A stretch of DNA of 64,000 nucleotides from Bacteroidales bacterium UBA3143 (GTDB lineage: Bacteria; Bacteroidota; Bacteroidia; Bacteroidales; Dysgonomonadaceae). Shown piece by piece: positions 26,217 through 35,461 of this stretch (its first letter is position 1; the number at the start of each line of letters is the position of its first letter). Where the stretch lies: positions 156,480-220,479 of the forward strand of contig DEZB01000066.1 in NCBI GenBank assembly GCA_002364735.1. The letters run 5' to 3'. The notes under the pieces were generated by a model. That model saw only the letters and a list, made by a program, of their open reading frames with translations, was not told where the DNA came from and made no database searches. A program made the position numbers and the translations under genes.

Positions 26217-26234
26217 AAGTGATTTATCTAATTT

Positions 26235-26290
26235 AGAGGGATGTTTTGTTTTAATGGGTTACTCCTTATAAACAAAACATTTCTCTATTT
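26235..26290 (+). terminator. Terminator of the sigZ region
   Basis: A long hairpin: AGAGGGATGTTTTGTTT pairs with AACAAAACATTTCTCT across about 20 bases, followed by a run of T. Confidence 0.75.
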
Positions 26291-26359
26291 TTTTTCGTAA
26301 AGCTTGACATCCCACAGTTTCGATCATATTTCTCCTAAAATTAATAAAGACTTCAATAT

Positions 26360-27304
26360 ATGAAAAAGATGCTATTTGCTATTTTTTTATTTGCTATAGT
26401 AGCTGTAGCGTGTAGTAACGATAAGGATAATCCAGAAAATGACTCTAATAAACTAAAAAAATTACCCGGATCAATATATTATAAATGGGCAGACGAGGGA
26501 ATATTTAAAATAGACCTCCCAACAGCCTCACAGAGTTTGTTTTTAAAAAGTAGTACCCAACGTAATCATTGGGATGTAAGTTGGGATAATCAAATGGTGT
26601 TGGAGTGTACTGATGTAGCAGGAGATGTTGATGCGAGTCAATTCACTCTTTCCAAAATTTCAGATGGTACTATTGTAACGCAATTTAAATATTATGCCAC
26701 CGATGGTGATATTGCCACAGGAACATTGTCACCCAATGGTAAGATGATAGCTATCAATCCCACGTTTAAGGACGGTATAGTGATTGTGGATTTAGATGGT
26801 AATGTGATTGAAACGATGTCGTCAATCGATAACGTAAAACTATCAAAGAATCCTGTTTGGATGCCGGATAATACTTTGATAATACCACATAAACAGTTTT
26901 TATTAAAGACTAATGCAACTTTTACTGAAGTCAGTACAATAAAAGAGTTAGATTTTCAAGATTGGAGCTCGCCCGCTGTAAGTAAAAGTGGAAGCAAAAT
27001 TGCTTTTACAGCGTCTAAACACATTTGGATGATGAATGCAAATGGCAGTGATATGACGCAAGTTACAAATAGCAGTCACGAAGAAGCAATACCCTATTTT
27101 TCACCTGATGGAAAATTCTTGTTAATCGGAACAAACTATCATGTTACTGGTCTTTTTGGTGGTATATCCTATCTCAAAGTTATTCCAGCTGATAGAAATC
27201 AATATAATGTAGACGATGGTGAAGAAAGTGAAGGAGTGATTTCAATATATCTACCAGGGAAGAGTCAGATGGAAACGAGTGATGGAAAAGTGATGTGGAG
27301 GTAA
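26360..27304 (+). CDS. TolB-like beta-propeller lipoprotein
   Basis: A 314-residue lipoprotein (signal to VAVACSNDKD). Repeated blades such as KIAFTASKHIWMMNANGSD and YFSPDGKFLLIGTN are those of WD40-like/TolB propellers. The protein probably sits in the outer or inner membrane facing the periplasm. It has no operon partner here. Role unknown; TolB relatives act in envelope integrity or as binding platforms. Confidence 0.8.
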   Translation: MKKMLFAIFLFAIVAVACSNDKDNPENDSNKLKKLPGSIYYKWADEGIFKIDLPTASQSLFLKSSTQRNHWDVSWDNQMVLECTDVAGDVDASQFTLSKISDGTIVTQFKYYATDGDIATGTLSPNGKMIAINPTFKDGIVIVDLDGNVIETMSSIDNVKLSKNPVWMPDNTLIIPHKQFLLKTNATFTEVSTIKELDFQDWSSPAVSKSGSKIAFTASKHIWMMNANGSDMTQVTNSSHEEAIPYFSPDGKFLLIGTNYHVTGLFGGISYLKVIPADRNQYNVDDGEESEGVISIYLPGKSQMETSDGKVMWR

Positions 27305-27556
27305 GTAAATAAGTGAGTAAGTCTTTTAGGAATAGTATTTCTTCTGTGTAGCTTAAACGCAGCTTAATTCATCCCCAATGGAAGTTTGAGATATCATTTA
27401 GCGTGGTGGTATTTAGCCTTGTTTGCAATTTCGACCCTTGTAATTATCCTTTACATAATTTTTTTGACCAATTACATTATTTAGAATTCTGAAAAATGGG
27501 GAATTGATAAATTTTATAGGCGCTGATAATAACGAAAATTAAGGGTAAACGAGTCT

Positions 27557-28468
27557 TTATTCTTTCCTCCTCCAAATCACCTTCTTATACGGAATCAACA
27601 ATGTATTCCACGGTAATTCCGAAAGCACCATGAGTACAAGAATGGCAGGCTGAAAATAGAGTGCAGCCAACACAATGGCCATTCCATTGTTTTTGTAAAC
27701 AGCACCAATGGTTATGGCAATCTTCCCTTCTCTGTCTTCCTTCCAGCCCATGAGATGGCCAATGAAGTGAAGCAGTATAAATACGGCGTACAAGACGAAA
27801 GTGTCCCAAATTATTCCAGTGAAATCGTTCAGGATGACTTCGCGTTGCGATCCCATGGCAATATAAACCATTAGTGTGAGCATGAGTATATTGACAGAGG
27901 TGAGCACATATTCTTTCTTTGCAATAAATTTGCCAGCATAGCGCTTCACAAGTTGCGACGCTATCACGGGGACGATAATAATCAATGCAAGGTCTTTGAG
28001 TAACCACCAAGGGCTTACAGAGAGTCCGTCAAAAGGCATAATCCAAAAGAGAAATGGCACAGTGAGCGGAGCCACTATTGATGAGAGAATAGCGATGCTG
28101 GTTGAGAGTGCTATGTTGCCTTTAGCAATGTCTGTTAGTGCAGGAGAGGCCACAGCAGGTGGCATGGCGAAAAGCAGCAGCACCCCAATAGCAAGCGTTT
28201 GATCGAATGTTTGGATAATGAAGTAAAGCAGCAAGGGGATGACGATCATAAATGAAGCGGTGATGAAAATCATTTGCTTGTAATTCTTCATGTTAGTGAT
28301 GATCTCTGCAATGTCGGTCTTTAAGAATACAATAAAGAGCATCACCATGAGCATTGGCTTTAGCATGGTCATTAGGAAATCATTGAAGACTGGGAAGTAT
28401 AGCCCCAATATGAGACCAGTCATAAAGAATATCCAGAAATATTTTTCTATAAAGGAGGTAATTTTCAT
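27557..28468 (-). CDS. Bile acid:sodium symporter (BASS) family transporter
   Basis: A 303-residue protein with about nine to ten membrane helices. FAMPPAVASPALTDIAKGN and GAVYKNNGMAIVLA match the two conserved core motifs of BASS/ACR3-like secondary transporters. These move organic anions such as bile acids or pantoate, or arsenite in the ACR3 branch. The substrate is not readable. The fructosamine-kinase gene lies just upstream on the same strand with a 17-base gap, so they are probably co-transcribed. Confidence 0.85.
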   Translation of the reverse strand: MKITSFIEKYFWIFFMTGLILGLYFPVFNDFLMTMLKPMLMVMLFIVFLKTDIAEIITNMKNYKQMIFITASFMIVIPLLLYFIIQTFDQTLAIGVLLLFAMPPAVASPALTDIAKGNIALSTSIAILSSIVAPLTVPFLFWIMPFDGLSVSPWWLLKDLALIIIVPVIASQLVKRYAGKFIAKKEYVLTSVNILMLTLMVYIAMGSQREVILNDFTGIIWDTFVLYAVFILLHFIGHLMGWKEDREGKIAITIGAVYKNNGMAIVLAALYFQPAILVLMVLSELPWNTLLIPYKKVIWRRKE

Positions 28469-28485
28469 AAAGATGTAGCGTTTGT

Positions 28486-29346
28486 TTAAAAGTAACGTTT
28501 TAATATAGCGGCAACACTCCCATAATAACTCCTTCCAAACATATTGAGGTGAACCAACAAGAAATAGAGTTGATAAAGATCTATTTGTGCATTATAATTG
28601 GGGGTCTTTGGTATGATATCATGATAAGCGGAATAGAACTCGATGTCAAATCCTCCAAATAGTTTACTCATAGCGATGTCAACCATCGAATGTCCCCAAT
28701 ATACGGCAGGGTCAATTAAGAAGGGTGTGCCATTGGTGGCGATGAGGTAGTTGCCTGCCCAAAGGTCACCATGTAGTAAAGATGGCTTAATGTTGTTTTC
28801 AAACAAGTCTGCAAAAACGCTTATTGCTGTTTGTGCAGAGGGAATCTCGTTAGATTTGAGCATGTTGTTTTGCTCAGCCAATTTCAATTGTGGAGCAATT
28901 CGTTCTTGCCAATAAAACTCTGCCCAGCTTCTATGTTGACTGTTTGATTGTGGCAAGCTGCCAATAAAGTTGTTGGACGAAAAGCCAAAAGTGTTATGAT
29001 GGTTGAGGTGCAACTTGGCTAATTGGGTGCCCAAAGTTTTGAATTCATTTGAGTTGGCAGATTTGCTCTCTACATAATCCATTAGCAAGAAGGCTTTATT
29101 ATCATACATCTCTACGTGATGCACTTTTGGAACAGCAATGGTTGCAGTTTCTTCAATTGCTTGCAATCCTTTTTGCTCTGCAACAAACATCTCCAAAGCA
29201 TTACTACTGGAGTTTACTTTTAGGAAGTATGCGCCTTTGTTCCATTTCAAGCGATAAGCAGAGGATATGCTTCCTCCAGAAAGAGATTGGACATCGTGAA
29301 ACTCCTTGTTGGTTAGGTTGGAGATATGTGATAGTAGTTGTTTCAT
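28486..29346 (-). CDS. Fructosamine kinase-family protein (APH fold)
   Basis: The 286-residue protein has the fructosamine-3-kinase signature: SGGSISSAYRLKW near the start, the ATP-anchoring Lys in GAYFLKVN, the catalytic loop LLHGDLWAGNYL and the metal-binding Asp in FLIDPAVYWG. Such kinases phosphorylate ketosamine adducts on protein amines, starting deglycation. It leads a two-gene transcript with the BASS transporter. Confidence 0.9.
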   Translation of the reverse strand: MKQLLSHISNLTNKEFHDVQSLSGGSISSAYRLKWNKGAYFLKVNSSSNALEMFVAEQKGLQAIEETATIAVPKVHHVEMYDNKAFLLMDYVESKSANSNEFKTLGTQLAKLHLNHHNTFGFSSNNFIGSLPQSNSQHRSWAEFYWQERIAPQLKLAEQNNMLKSNEIPSAQTAISVFADLFENNIKPSLLHGDLWAGNYLIATNGTPFLIDPAVYWGHSMVDIAMSKLFGGFDIEFYSAYHDIIPKTPNYNAQIDLYQLYFLLVHLNMFGRSYYGSVAAILKRYF

Positions 29347-29526
29347 TGGTGTTCTGTTTTTGACCTATAGCTAAATAAGATAAACAAATATAGTTATCTT
29401 ATTAGTTTTAAAAAAGTGCGATATATGAATTTCTACTTCACATAATTGTAAATTTACAAACTCAGTTTTAATCGTAAAGCTATTTTTAAAGATGGTGAGG
29501 TGTAAATTGATGTGGCATATCTGCTT

Positions 29527-29565
29527 ATTAATATAAACAGATTTGTTTATTAATTGTTATATTTG
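29527..29565 (+). promoter_or_regulatory. Palindromic operator and -7 box of the HigA-like gene
   Basis: ATTAAT at 29527 and ATTAAT ending at 29554 bound a 28-base near-palindrome with AAACA/TGTTT inner arms. The -7 box TATATTTG follows at 29558-29565, 18 bases before the ATG. The layout suggests autorepression by the HTH protein. Confidence 0.55.
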
Positions 29566-29582
29566 TAGTAAAGTAAATTGCT

Positions 29583-30083
29583 ATGATTGATCATATTGAT
29601 ATAATTCAAGGTATTCATCCAGGTAAATTGATCGAGAGAGAGTTGAGGAAAAAGAATATAACTCAGAGAAAACTTGCTGATCAGACGGGTATCTCTTATC
29701 AAACAATCAATGCAATTATTGCAGAAAAACGCAACCTGACAACGGAACAATCTCTAAGGATAGCAGATGTGCTGGGTTACGATGAATCTTTCCTTGCACT
29801 CTTACAAACATACTATGATATAAAAATGCTGAAAGAGAAAGATCTCCATAGTCTTTATAAAGGAACTCCTCGCATTCGCAAGTCGCTGTTTTGGGATGTG
29901 GACTTTGATACTAGCAATTGGGGTAAGTATAAAACATCTGTTGTAAAACGAGTGTTGGAAAGAGGGAATAAAGAGGAAATTGAAGAAATTATGCGATTCT
30001 ATAATTTGTCAATCGATGAACTTCAAAAGTATGAAACGAAGAATACGAGACGGAGTAAATTATCAGAAAACATAGGAGAATAA
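29583..30083 (+). CDS. HigA-like XRE regulator fused to a DUF6922-like domain
   Basis: The 166-residue protein has an N-terminal HigA-type HTH: GIHPGKLIERELRKKN, then QRKLADQTGISYQTINAII. From about residue 97 the segment RKSLFWDVDFDTSNWGKYK and VLERGNKEEIEEIMRFY resembles the small DUF6922 domain often encoded before AbiEii-type nucleotidyltransferase toxins. No toxin follows; only a stop-limited frame of about 30 codons (30084-30178) without a start is present, perhaps the remains of a partner. An orphan antitoxin or regulator is the best call. Confidence 0.75.
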   Translation: MIDHIDIIQGIHPGKLIERELRKKNITQRKLADQTGISYQTINAIIAEKRNLTTEQSLRIADVLGYDESFLALLQTYYDIKMLKEKDLHSLYKGTPRIRKSLFWDVDFDTSNWGKYKTSVVKRVLERGNKEEIEEIMRFYNLSIDELQKYETKNTRRSKLSENIGE

Positions 30084-30202
30084 AAGCATGACAGACAAAC
30101 TACTGTTTGTTTCAAAGGTAAATATTGGGAGTTGATTAAATTAGACTTTGTAGAGTTAATTGGAAATCTATAGTTTAAATAAAAAAAAATAGACTATTTC
30201 TT

Positions 30203-30530
30203 TTTCAAAACATTTTCACCGCGGTGAAAATGTTTAAATCTGATGAAAATTGAATTCACCGCGGTGAAAATGTTTAAAAAAGGATTATTGTCGTTTTTTT
30301 GCCCTAATTTGTTCCATTTTTGCCTTAAAATTCCAAATCACGGGGTAGTTTTTACTTATCATCTACAGATTTTGCAATTTTAGGATGCTTATTCTTTAAT
30401 ATATGGTGTTTTTCCGACATATTTCTTCAAAAATTGATCATTTTAGCTGTTTAAAACATATTCACCGTGGTAAATTGTGTTTTCATTAGATGAAAGTCCA
30501 ATCCACCACGGTGAATTTGATTTCCACCTG
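30203..30530 (+). repeat. 330-bp structured dispersed repeat, copy B
   Basis: Four GC-rich palindromes start at 30217, 30257 (CACCGCGGTG), 30463 (CACCGTGGT) and 30504 (CACCACGGTG). Their spacings of 40, 206 and 41 bases fit a 41-base period. Between the last two is TTTCATTAGATGAAA, whose counterpart in copy A is TTTCAACTGTTGAAA with arms changed in a compensating way. Located between the convergent HigA-like and valS genes. The remaining parts of 30084-30801 show no gene. Confidence 0.75.
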
Positions 30531-30702
30531 AATTTGGGTCCATTTAATTATGAAATGTAAAATTTAGCATGCTATTAATTACAAATTGACACTTGTTGAA
30601 ATGAAAAATAATAGGGTGAGTCGGATAAAACTTATTGAAGACAAAAATTGAATAAGTAGTGAGTTAAACCAAAACCAAACACATAGTTTTACGCTTGATC
30701 CT

Positions 30703-30742
30703 AAAAAAACCTTCTCTATCATTCATCGATAAAGAAGGTTTT
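30703..30742 (-). terminator. valS terminator
   Basis: On the minus strand AAAACCTTCTTTATC pairs with GATAGAGAAGGTTTT (one G-T pair) around GATGAAT, followed by more T. It lies 60 bases past the valS stop. Confidence 0.8.
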
Positions 30743-30801
30743 AATTTGTATGTTAGACCTTACATGCAAGGACTATACAATAATATTTTACATTACTGTG
30801 G

Positions 30802-33426
30802 TTATTGTTTGTCATCCAACGCCTCAATACTTTCCTTCAACGATGCAATTTTACTAATAGCATCTGCCTGTTTCTTTCGTTCGTTATCTACAATCTCTGG
30901 TTTTGCATTTTGCACAAAACGCTCGTTGCTCAATTTCTTTTCAACCGACTTCAAGAAACCCTTTTGATAGATCAATTCAGCACGCATTTTTTCCAGTTCA
31001 GCCTCCACGTCGATGTTCTCTGTAAGTGGAACAGCAAACTCAGTAGTTGCCACCATAAAAGAGGCTGCGCCAGCTGATTTCTCAGTAACTGAGGCAATGC
31101 TGCTTAAGTTGCCCATCTTTTGGATGGCGCTGTCATAAGCTGCGTTGTGCGCTCCTAAAATCTCCAATGTAAGCGCATCTTTGTTGGCAATGTTCTTTTG
31201 TAGGCGAATGGTACGAATGCCAGCTATGATATGTTTGGTATGTTCGAAATCGGACAAGAAGCTGTTATTATACGCTTTGTTTAATGGCAATTCACTAATC
31301 ATGATGCTCTCTCCTTTTTCACGTGGAACAATTGCTTGCCAAAGCTCTTCAGTAATGAAAGGCATGAAAGGATGCAAAAGACGCAATAGAGAATCGAAGA
31401 ACGTGAGGGTAGCCTCATAAGTAGCCTTGTCAATGGGTTGTTGATAAGCTGGTTTCACCAACTCTAAGTACCACGATGAGAATTCGTCCCAAAACAATTT
31501 GTACACAAGCATCAATGCTTCAGATAAACGGTATTTTGAGAACAGGTCGTCCATCTCTTCAATGGTTTTCGAAACTACATTGTCGAACCACTCAATGGTA
31601 ATTTTTGCTGTTTCGGGTTGCTCAATGTTGTCATCCACCTCCCAACCTTTCACCAAGCGAAACGCATTCCATATCTTGTTGTTGAAGTTACGTCCTTGTT
31701 CGCACAACGACTCATCGAATGGTAAATCGTTACCCGCCGCAGAGGTCAATAACATTCCCATGCGAACACCATCGGCACCGTATTTTTGCATCAGCTCAAT
31801 GGGGTCTGGCGAGTTGCCCAATGATTTGGACATCTTTCTGCCCAATTTGTCGCGCACAATACCTGTTAGGTAAACGTTTTTGAAACAAGGTTGGTTGCGG
31901 TATTCATATCCTGCCATAATCATGCGTGCCACCCAAAAGAAGAGAATCTCGGGGGCTGTCACCAAATCATTGGTAGGGTAGTAGTAGTTAATGTCTTTAT
32001 TGTTAGGGTTGTTGATGCCATCAAAAACAGAAATGGGCCACAACCACGATGAGAACCAAGTGTCTAAACAATCTTCATCTTGACGCAAGTCGGAGCGCTC
32101 TAATGCAGGATTGATTTTCTGAGCCAGTTTCAATGCCTCATCTTCAGTTTCGGCAACCACATAACCTCCCTCGGGCAAGTAGTAGGCAGGAATGCGATGT
32201 CCCCACCACAATTGGCGGGACACGCACCAATCTTTCACATTCTCCATCCAATGACGATAGGTGTTTTTGAATTTGGCAGGATACAACGCAATAGTATCAT
32301 CCATCACCGCATCTAAAGCAGGCTTTGCCAAATCTTCCATCTTTAAGAACCATTGCATCGATAGTTTTGGTTCAATCACTGCATCGGTACGTTCAGAGAA
32401 ACCAACATTGTTGGTGTAGGGTTCTATTTTGTCAATTAGCTCTTTCTCTTCTAATTCTTTTTCGATGAGGGTGCGCACTACAAAACGGTCTTTGTCTTGG
32501 TAGTGCAATCCATACTCATTGAGTGTTCCGTTATCGTTGAAAATGTCGATTGCTTCCAAGTTATATTTATCACCCAGCATGTAGTCATTTATATCGTGTG
32601 CAGGAGTCACTTTCAAGCAACCTGTTCCGAACTCTACATCTACATAGTCATCCTCTATCACTGACACCTCGCGGTTGGCAATAGGGACAATTAGCTTTTT
32701 ACCTTTCAGGTGAGCCGTTTTAGGATTATTGGGATTGATGCACACTGCTGTGTCACCAAATATTGTTTCAGGACGTGTAGTTGCAATTACCGCATATTTG
32801 CCATCTTCTCCTAAAATGGGATAGCGCAAATAGTAGAGTTTACCTGTCACTTCTTTGTGTATCACTTCCTCATCAGAGAGAGCTGTTTGTGCCTGTGGAT
32901 CCCAATTCACCATTCGCACACCTCTATACACCAATCCTTTGTTGTGTAAGTCGGTGAAAACCTTCAATACACTTTCCGAGCGTTTTTCATCCATGGTGAA
33001 GCAAGTTCTGTCCCAATCGCACGATGCGCCCAGTTTTTTCAATTGCTCCAAAATGATTCCGCCATGTTTATGCGTCCATTCCCAAGCATGTTCCAAAAAC
33101 TCTTCGCGTGATAAATCAGATTTTTGAATGCCTTCGGCAGCAAGCTTCGCAACCACTTTTGCTTCAGTAGCTATTGAGGCATGGTCTGTACCAGGCACCC
33201 AGCAAGCATTCTTACCTTGCATGCGAGCACGGCGCACCAAAATGTCTTGAATAGTATTGTTGAGCATATGACCCATATGGAGTATACCCGTGACATTGGG
33301 CGGTGGAATAACTATTGAATAGGCCTCACGTTCATCGGGTTCCGAATGAAAGTATCCGTTTTCTAACCAATAAGCATACCACTTATCTTCTACTTCTATA
33401 GGGTTGTATTTGCTTGCTATTTCCAT
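30802..33426 (-). CDS. valS: Valyl-tRNA synthetase
   Basis: The 874-residue class I synthetase has the HIGH variant HMGH (PPPNVTGILHMGHMLNN), the KMSKS loop (GRKMSKSLGNSPDP), the editing-domain stretch ATTRPETIFGDTAV and a C-terminal coiled-coil (about 805-874), all in normal order and length. It charges tRNA-Val and edits mischarged threonine. Monocistronic, with its own promoter and terminator. Confidence 0.98.
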   Translation of the reverse strand: MEIASKYNPIEVEDKWYAYWLENGYFHSEPDEREAYSIVIPPPNVTGILHMGHMLNNTIQDILVRRARMQGKNACWVPGTDHASIATEAKVVAKLAAEGIQKSDLSREEFLEHAWEWTHKHGGIILEQLKKLGASCDWDRTCFTMDEKRSESVLKVFTDLHNKGLVYRGVRMVNWDPQAQTALSDEEVIHKEVTGKLYYLRYPILGEDGKYAVIATTRPETIFGDTAVCINPNNPKTAHLKGKKLIVPIANREVSVIEDDYVDVEFGTGCLKVTPAHDINDYMLGDKYNLEAIDIFNDNGTLNEYGLHYQDKDRFVVRTLIEKELEEKELIDKIEPYTNNVGFSERTDAVIEPKLSMQWFLKMEDLAKPALDAVMDDTIALYPAKFKNTYRHWMENVKDWCVSRQLWWGHRIPAYYLPEGGYVVAETEDEALKLAQKINPALERSDLRQDEDCLDTWFSSWLWPISVFDGINNPNNKDINYYYPTNDLVTAPEILFFWVARMIMAGYEYRNQPCFKNVYLTGIVRDKLGRKMSKSLGNSPDPIELMQKYGADGVRMGMLLTSAAGNDLPFDESLCEQGRNFNNKIWNAFRLVKGWEVDDNIEQPETAKITIEWFDNVVSKTIEEMDDLFSKYRLSEALMLVYKLFWDEFSSWYLELVKPAYQQPIDKATYEATLTFFDSLLRLLHPFMPFITEELWQAIVPREKGESIMISELPLNKAYNNSFLSDFEHTKHIIAGIRTIRLQKNIANKDALTLEILGAHNAAYDSAIQKMGNLSSIASVTEKSAGAASFMVATTEFAVPLTENIDVEAELEKMRAELIYQKGFLKSVEKKLSNERFVQNAKPEIVDNERKKQADAISKIASLKESIEALDDKQ

Positions 33427-33446
33427 ATCTGTTTAAAATTGAACTG

Positions 33447-33454
33447 CAAAAGTA
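33447..33454 (-). promoter_or_regulatory. Probable valS -7 box
   Basis: On the minus strand TACTTTTG fits TAnnTTTG and ends 20 bases before the valS ATG; the -33 box is weak (TTTA). Confidence 0.45.
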
Positions 33455-33477
33455 CAAAAAAATGCATCCAGAATAAA

Positions 33478-33680
33478 GAATAAAGAATTACGAATTACTA
33501 ATTACGAATTGCTAATGGGGGAAATAATTATAAATTACAAATTACTAATAGGAAATGAGACTTGAAATCTTGAAACCCAGGCACCATATCCCAAAACCCA
33601 AAACCTGAATCTCGCATTTCACTTCCTCACTTACCACTTTCCACACCTCACTTCCCAAAACACACACCTCAAAACCCATT
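33478..33680 (-). repeat. G/T-rich dispersed element, second copy
   Basis: Read on the minus strand it shows GTGGTAAGTGAGGAAGTG, then GGTTTTGGGTTTTGGG and finally AATTCGTAATTAGTAATTCG, the same types of segments as 15712-15850. It fills the gap between namZ and valS. Confidence 0.5.
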
Positions 33681-33683
33681 CAT

Positions 33684-34892
33684 CTATTCCTTATACAATA
33701 AATAGGGTTCCCTCTGTTTCTTAAATCTCTCCACATCATTTTGCCACATCTTTCTTATCTCTTCATTCGATTTCCCTTCTACAATCATTTTGCGAATGTA
33801 ATCTACTCCTACAAGTTTTTCGAAGAAAGAGGTAAAGAAAGCATTTCCCATCTTAAGGTTGTTGTATGCATCTATGATATACGACAGATCGAATCCATTT
33901 TCCCAAATGTATTCATTGGATATATTTCGTAAATCTACACCATAACATTTTTGATTGAGCAATGGAGGGTTTTTTGCACCCGGTAAGCTACGAGGGGTGA
34001 ACGAGAAGTCTGCTCCTTTGTACTTTGGGTGACCATATACTTCGAAAGGAAAAGAAGTGCCACGGCCCAAACTCATCACTGTGCCTTCAAAGAGGCAAGT
34101 GGATGGATAGAGATAGATGGAATGTATGTTGGGTAAGTTGGGCGAGGGGGCAATGGGTAGTTCGTAACGGGAACTGTGTGTGTAGTTTTTGCAAGGAATA
34201 ACTGTCAGTTGACACTTGCGTGCTTGTGGCAACCATTTCTCTCCATTTATCATCAAGGCTAATTCACCCAATGTCATACCATGCACTACAGGAATGGGCA
34301 ACCAACCTACACCCGACTTGTGTTTCATGTCCAAAATAGGACCATCCACATAAAATCCATTCGGATTAGGTCTGTCCAATACGATCATCTCTTTGCCATG
34401 CTCCGCACAAGCATCCATCAATCGGGCCATGCTGGCATAGTAAGTGTAGAAACGCAGACCGACATCTTGCAGGTCAAACAATAGCACATCAAATTGCTGC
34501 ATATTTGCATTAGATGGTTTGCCCGATTTCCCATCGTACAAAGACCAAATTGGGGTGCCCGTTTTAGTGTCTACAGAACTTGCAACATGTTCACCCGCAT
34601 CAGCAGTACCACGAAAACCATGTTCTGGAGAAAAGATACCCACTAAGTTAATGTCATTGCGCTTCAATAAATCAACCAAATGCTCACTCCCCACCATACC
34701 AGTTTGATTGGTCATAACAGCCACGCGTTTTCCTTTTAATAAAGGAAAATATTCAGTAGTAGCTTCCGCACCCATCATAATGGTTGGGTTATAAGAAATC
34801 GGAGAGTTGTTATTTTGATCACCGCACGATTGGGCTTGGCTGATAAATACAAACACCAAGCAAAGTAAAGAAACGAGTGTATATCTTATCAT
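33684..34892 (-). CDS. namZ: Exo-beta-N-acetylmuramidase NamZ (DUF1343, GH171)
   Basis: The 402-residue protein has a signal peptide (MIRYTLVSLLCLVFVFIS) and the DUF1343 signatures KGKRVAVMTNQTG, FSPEHGFRG, LFDLQDVGLRFYTYYA and VLDRPNPNG. NamZ enzymes remove N-acetylmuramic acid from the non-reducing ends of peptidoglycan fragments, for recycling or turnover, and act outside the cytoplasm. Its start overlaps the stop of the merR gene by one base (TAATG), so the two are coupled. Confidence 0.93.
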   Translation of the reverse strand: MIRYTLVSLLCLVFVFISQAQSCGDQNNNSPISYNPTIMMGAEATTEYFPLLKGKRVAVMTNQTGMVGSEHLVDLLKRNDINLVGIFSPEHGFRGTADAGEHVASSVDTKTGTPIWSLYDGKSGKPSNANMQQFDVLLFDLQDVGLRFYTYYASMARLMDACAEHGKEMIVLDRPNPNGFYVDGPILDMKHKSGVGWLPIPVVHGMTLGELALMINGEKWLPQARKCQLTVIPCKNYTHSSRYELPIAPSPNLPNIHSIYLYPSTCLFEGTVMSLGRGTSFPFEVYGHPKYKGADFSFTPRSLPGAKNPPLLNQKCYGVDLRNISNEYIWENGFDLSYIIDAYNNLKMGNAFFTSFFEKLVGVDYIRKMIVEGKSNEEIRKMWQNDVERFKKQREPYLLYKE

Positions 34893-35287
34893 TATTTTTC
34901 TTTTTCTGTCTTTGTGTACTTTTGAAGATTGTGCAAAGTGTTGAACTCTTCTTCCAAAGATAAAAGCTCTTTTCTCACATTTTTCAATCGGTCCAAAGCT
35001 TCCACACGCCTGTCTTCTTCCGTTTTGTTTGTCTTCAACACTTGTCTCGCACCTTCCAATGTAAGTCCTTTGTCGCGCACCAAACGATAAACAATTTCTA
35101 TTTCATGAACATCCTCTTTGGTGTATTGACGTGTACCTCCTGTTGTTTTCTTCGGATTAATGTTGTCAAACTCCTTCTCCCAAAATCTTAGCAGAGAGAC
35201 ATTTACAGCGAAGTGATCGGCCACCTCTTGAATGGAGTAAAAAAGGCGTTTCCCTTCAAAGTTGATAGGTCTTTTACGTTTTCCCAT
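34892..35287 (-). CDS. MerR-family transcriptional regulator
   Basis: A 131-residue protein with a MerR winged HTH (YSIQEVADHFAVNVSLLRFWEKEF, then TGGTRQYTKEDV) and a C-terminal coiled-coil (about 85-125). It lacks the Cys set of metal sensors, so it belongs to the small HTH_17/MerR group common in Bacteroidetes. It leads the merR-namZ transcript from a promoter that shares its -33 box with alaS. Confidence 0.9.
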   Translation of the reverse strand: MGKRKRPINFEGKRLFYSIQEVADHFAVNVSLLRFWEKEFDNINPKKTTGGTRQYTKEDVHEIEIVYRLVRDKGLTLEGARQVLKTNKTEEDRRVEALDRLKNVRKELLSLEEEFNTLHNLQKYTKTEKEK

Positions 35288-35337
35288 AGTGCTGATTTAT
35301 ATTAAATTGGTGAAGATAATTGTAATGATAGACTCAA

Positions 35338-35393
35338 CAAAAATAAACTTTTTAGCGTAACTTTGCAAACTGTTTATTAGATATATATCTTTG
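35338..35393. promoter_or_regulatory. Divergent merR/alaS promoters sharing a palindromic -33 box
   Basis: TTTGCAAA at 35362-35369 is its own reverse complement. To the right, TTTG, 20 bases and TATCTTTG (35386-35393) drive alaS. To the left, the minus strand reads TTTG, 20 bases and TATTTTTG (35345-35338) for merR-namZ. The two promoters cannot easily be occupied by two polymerases together. Confidence 0.72.
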
Positions 35394-35461
35394 TAACGTG
35401 ATAAATGGGAAGCCTATATCTTCCCGATGTTTTTTCAATACCGAACTATTTATTTTATTCT

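Noticed and set aside
35405..35461. Upstream ATG as alaS start
   Set aside because: It would start almost at the transcription start given the -7 box at 35386-35393 and adds residues foreign to the family.
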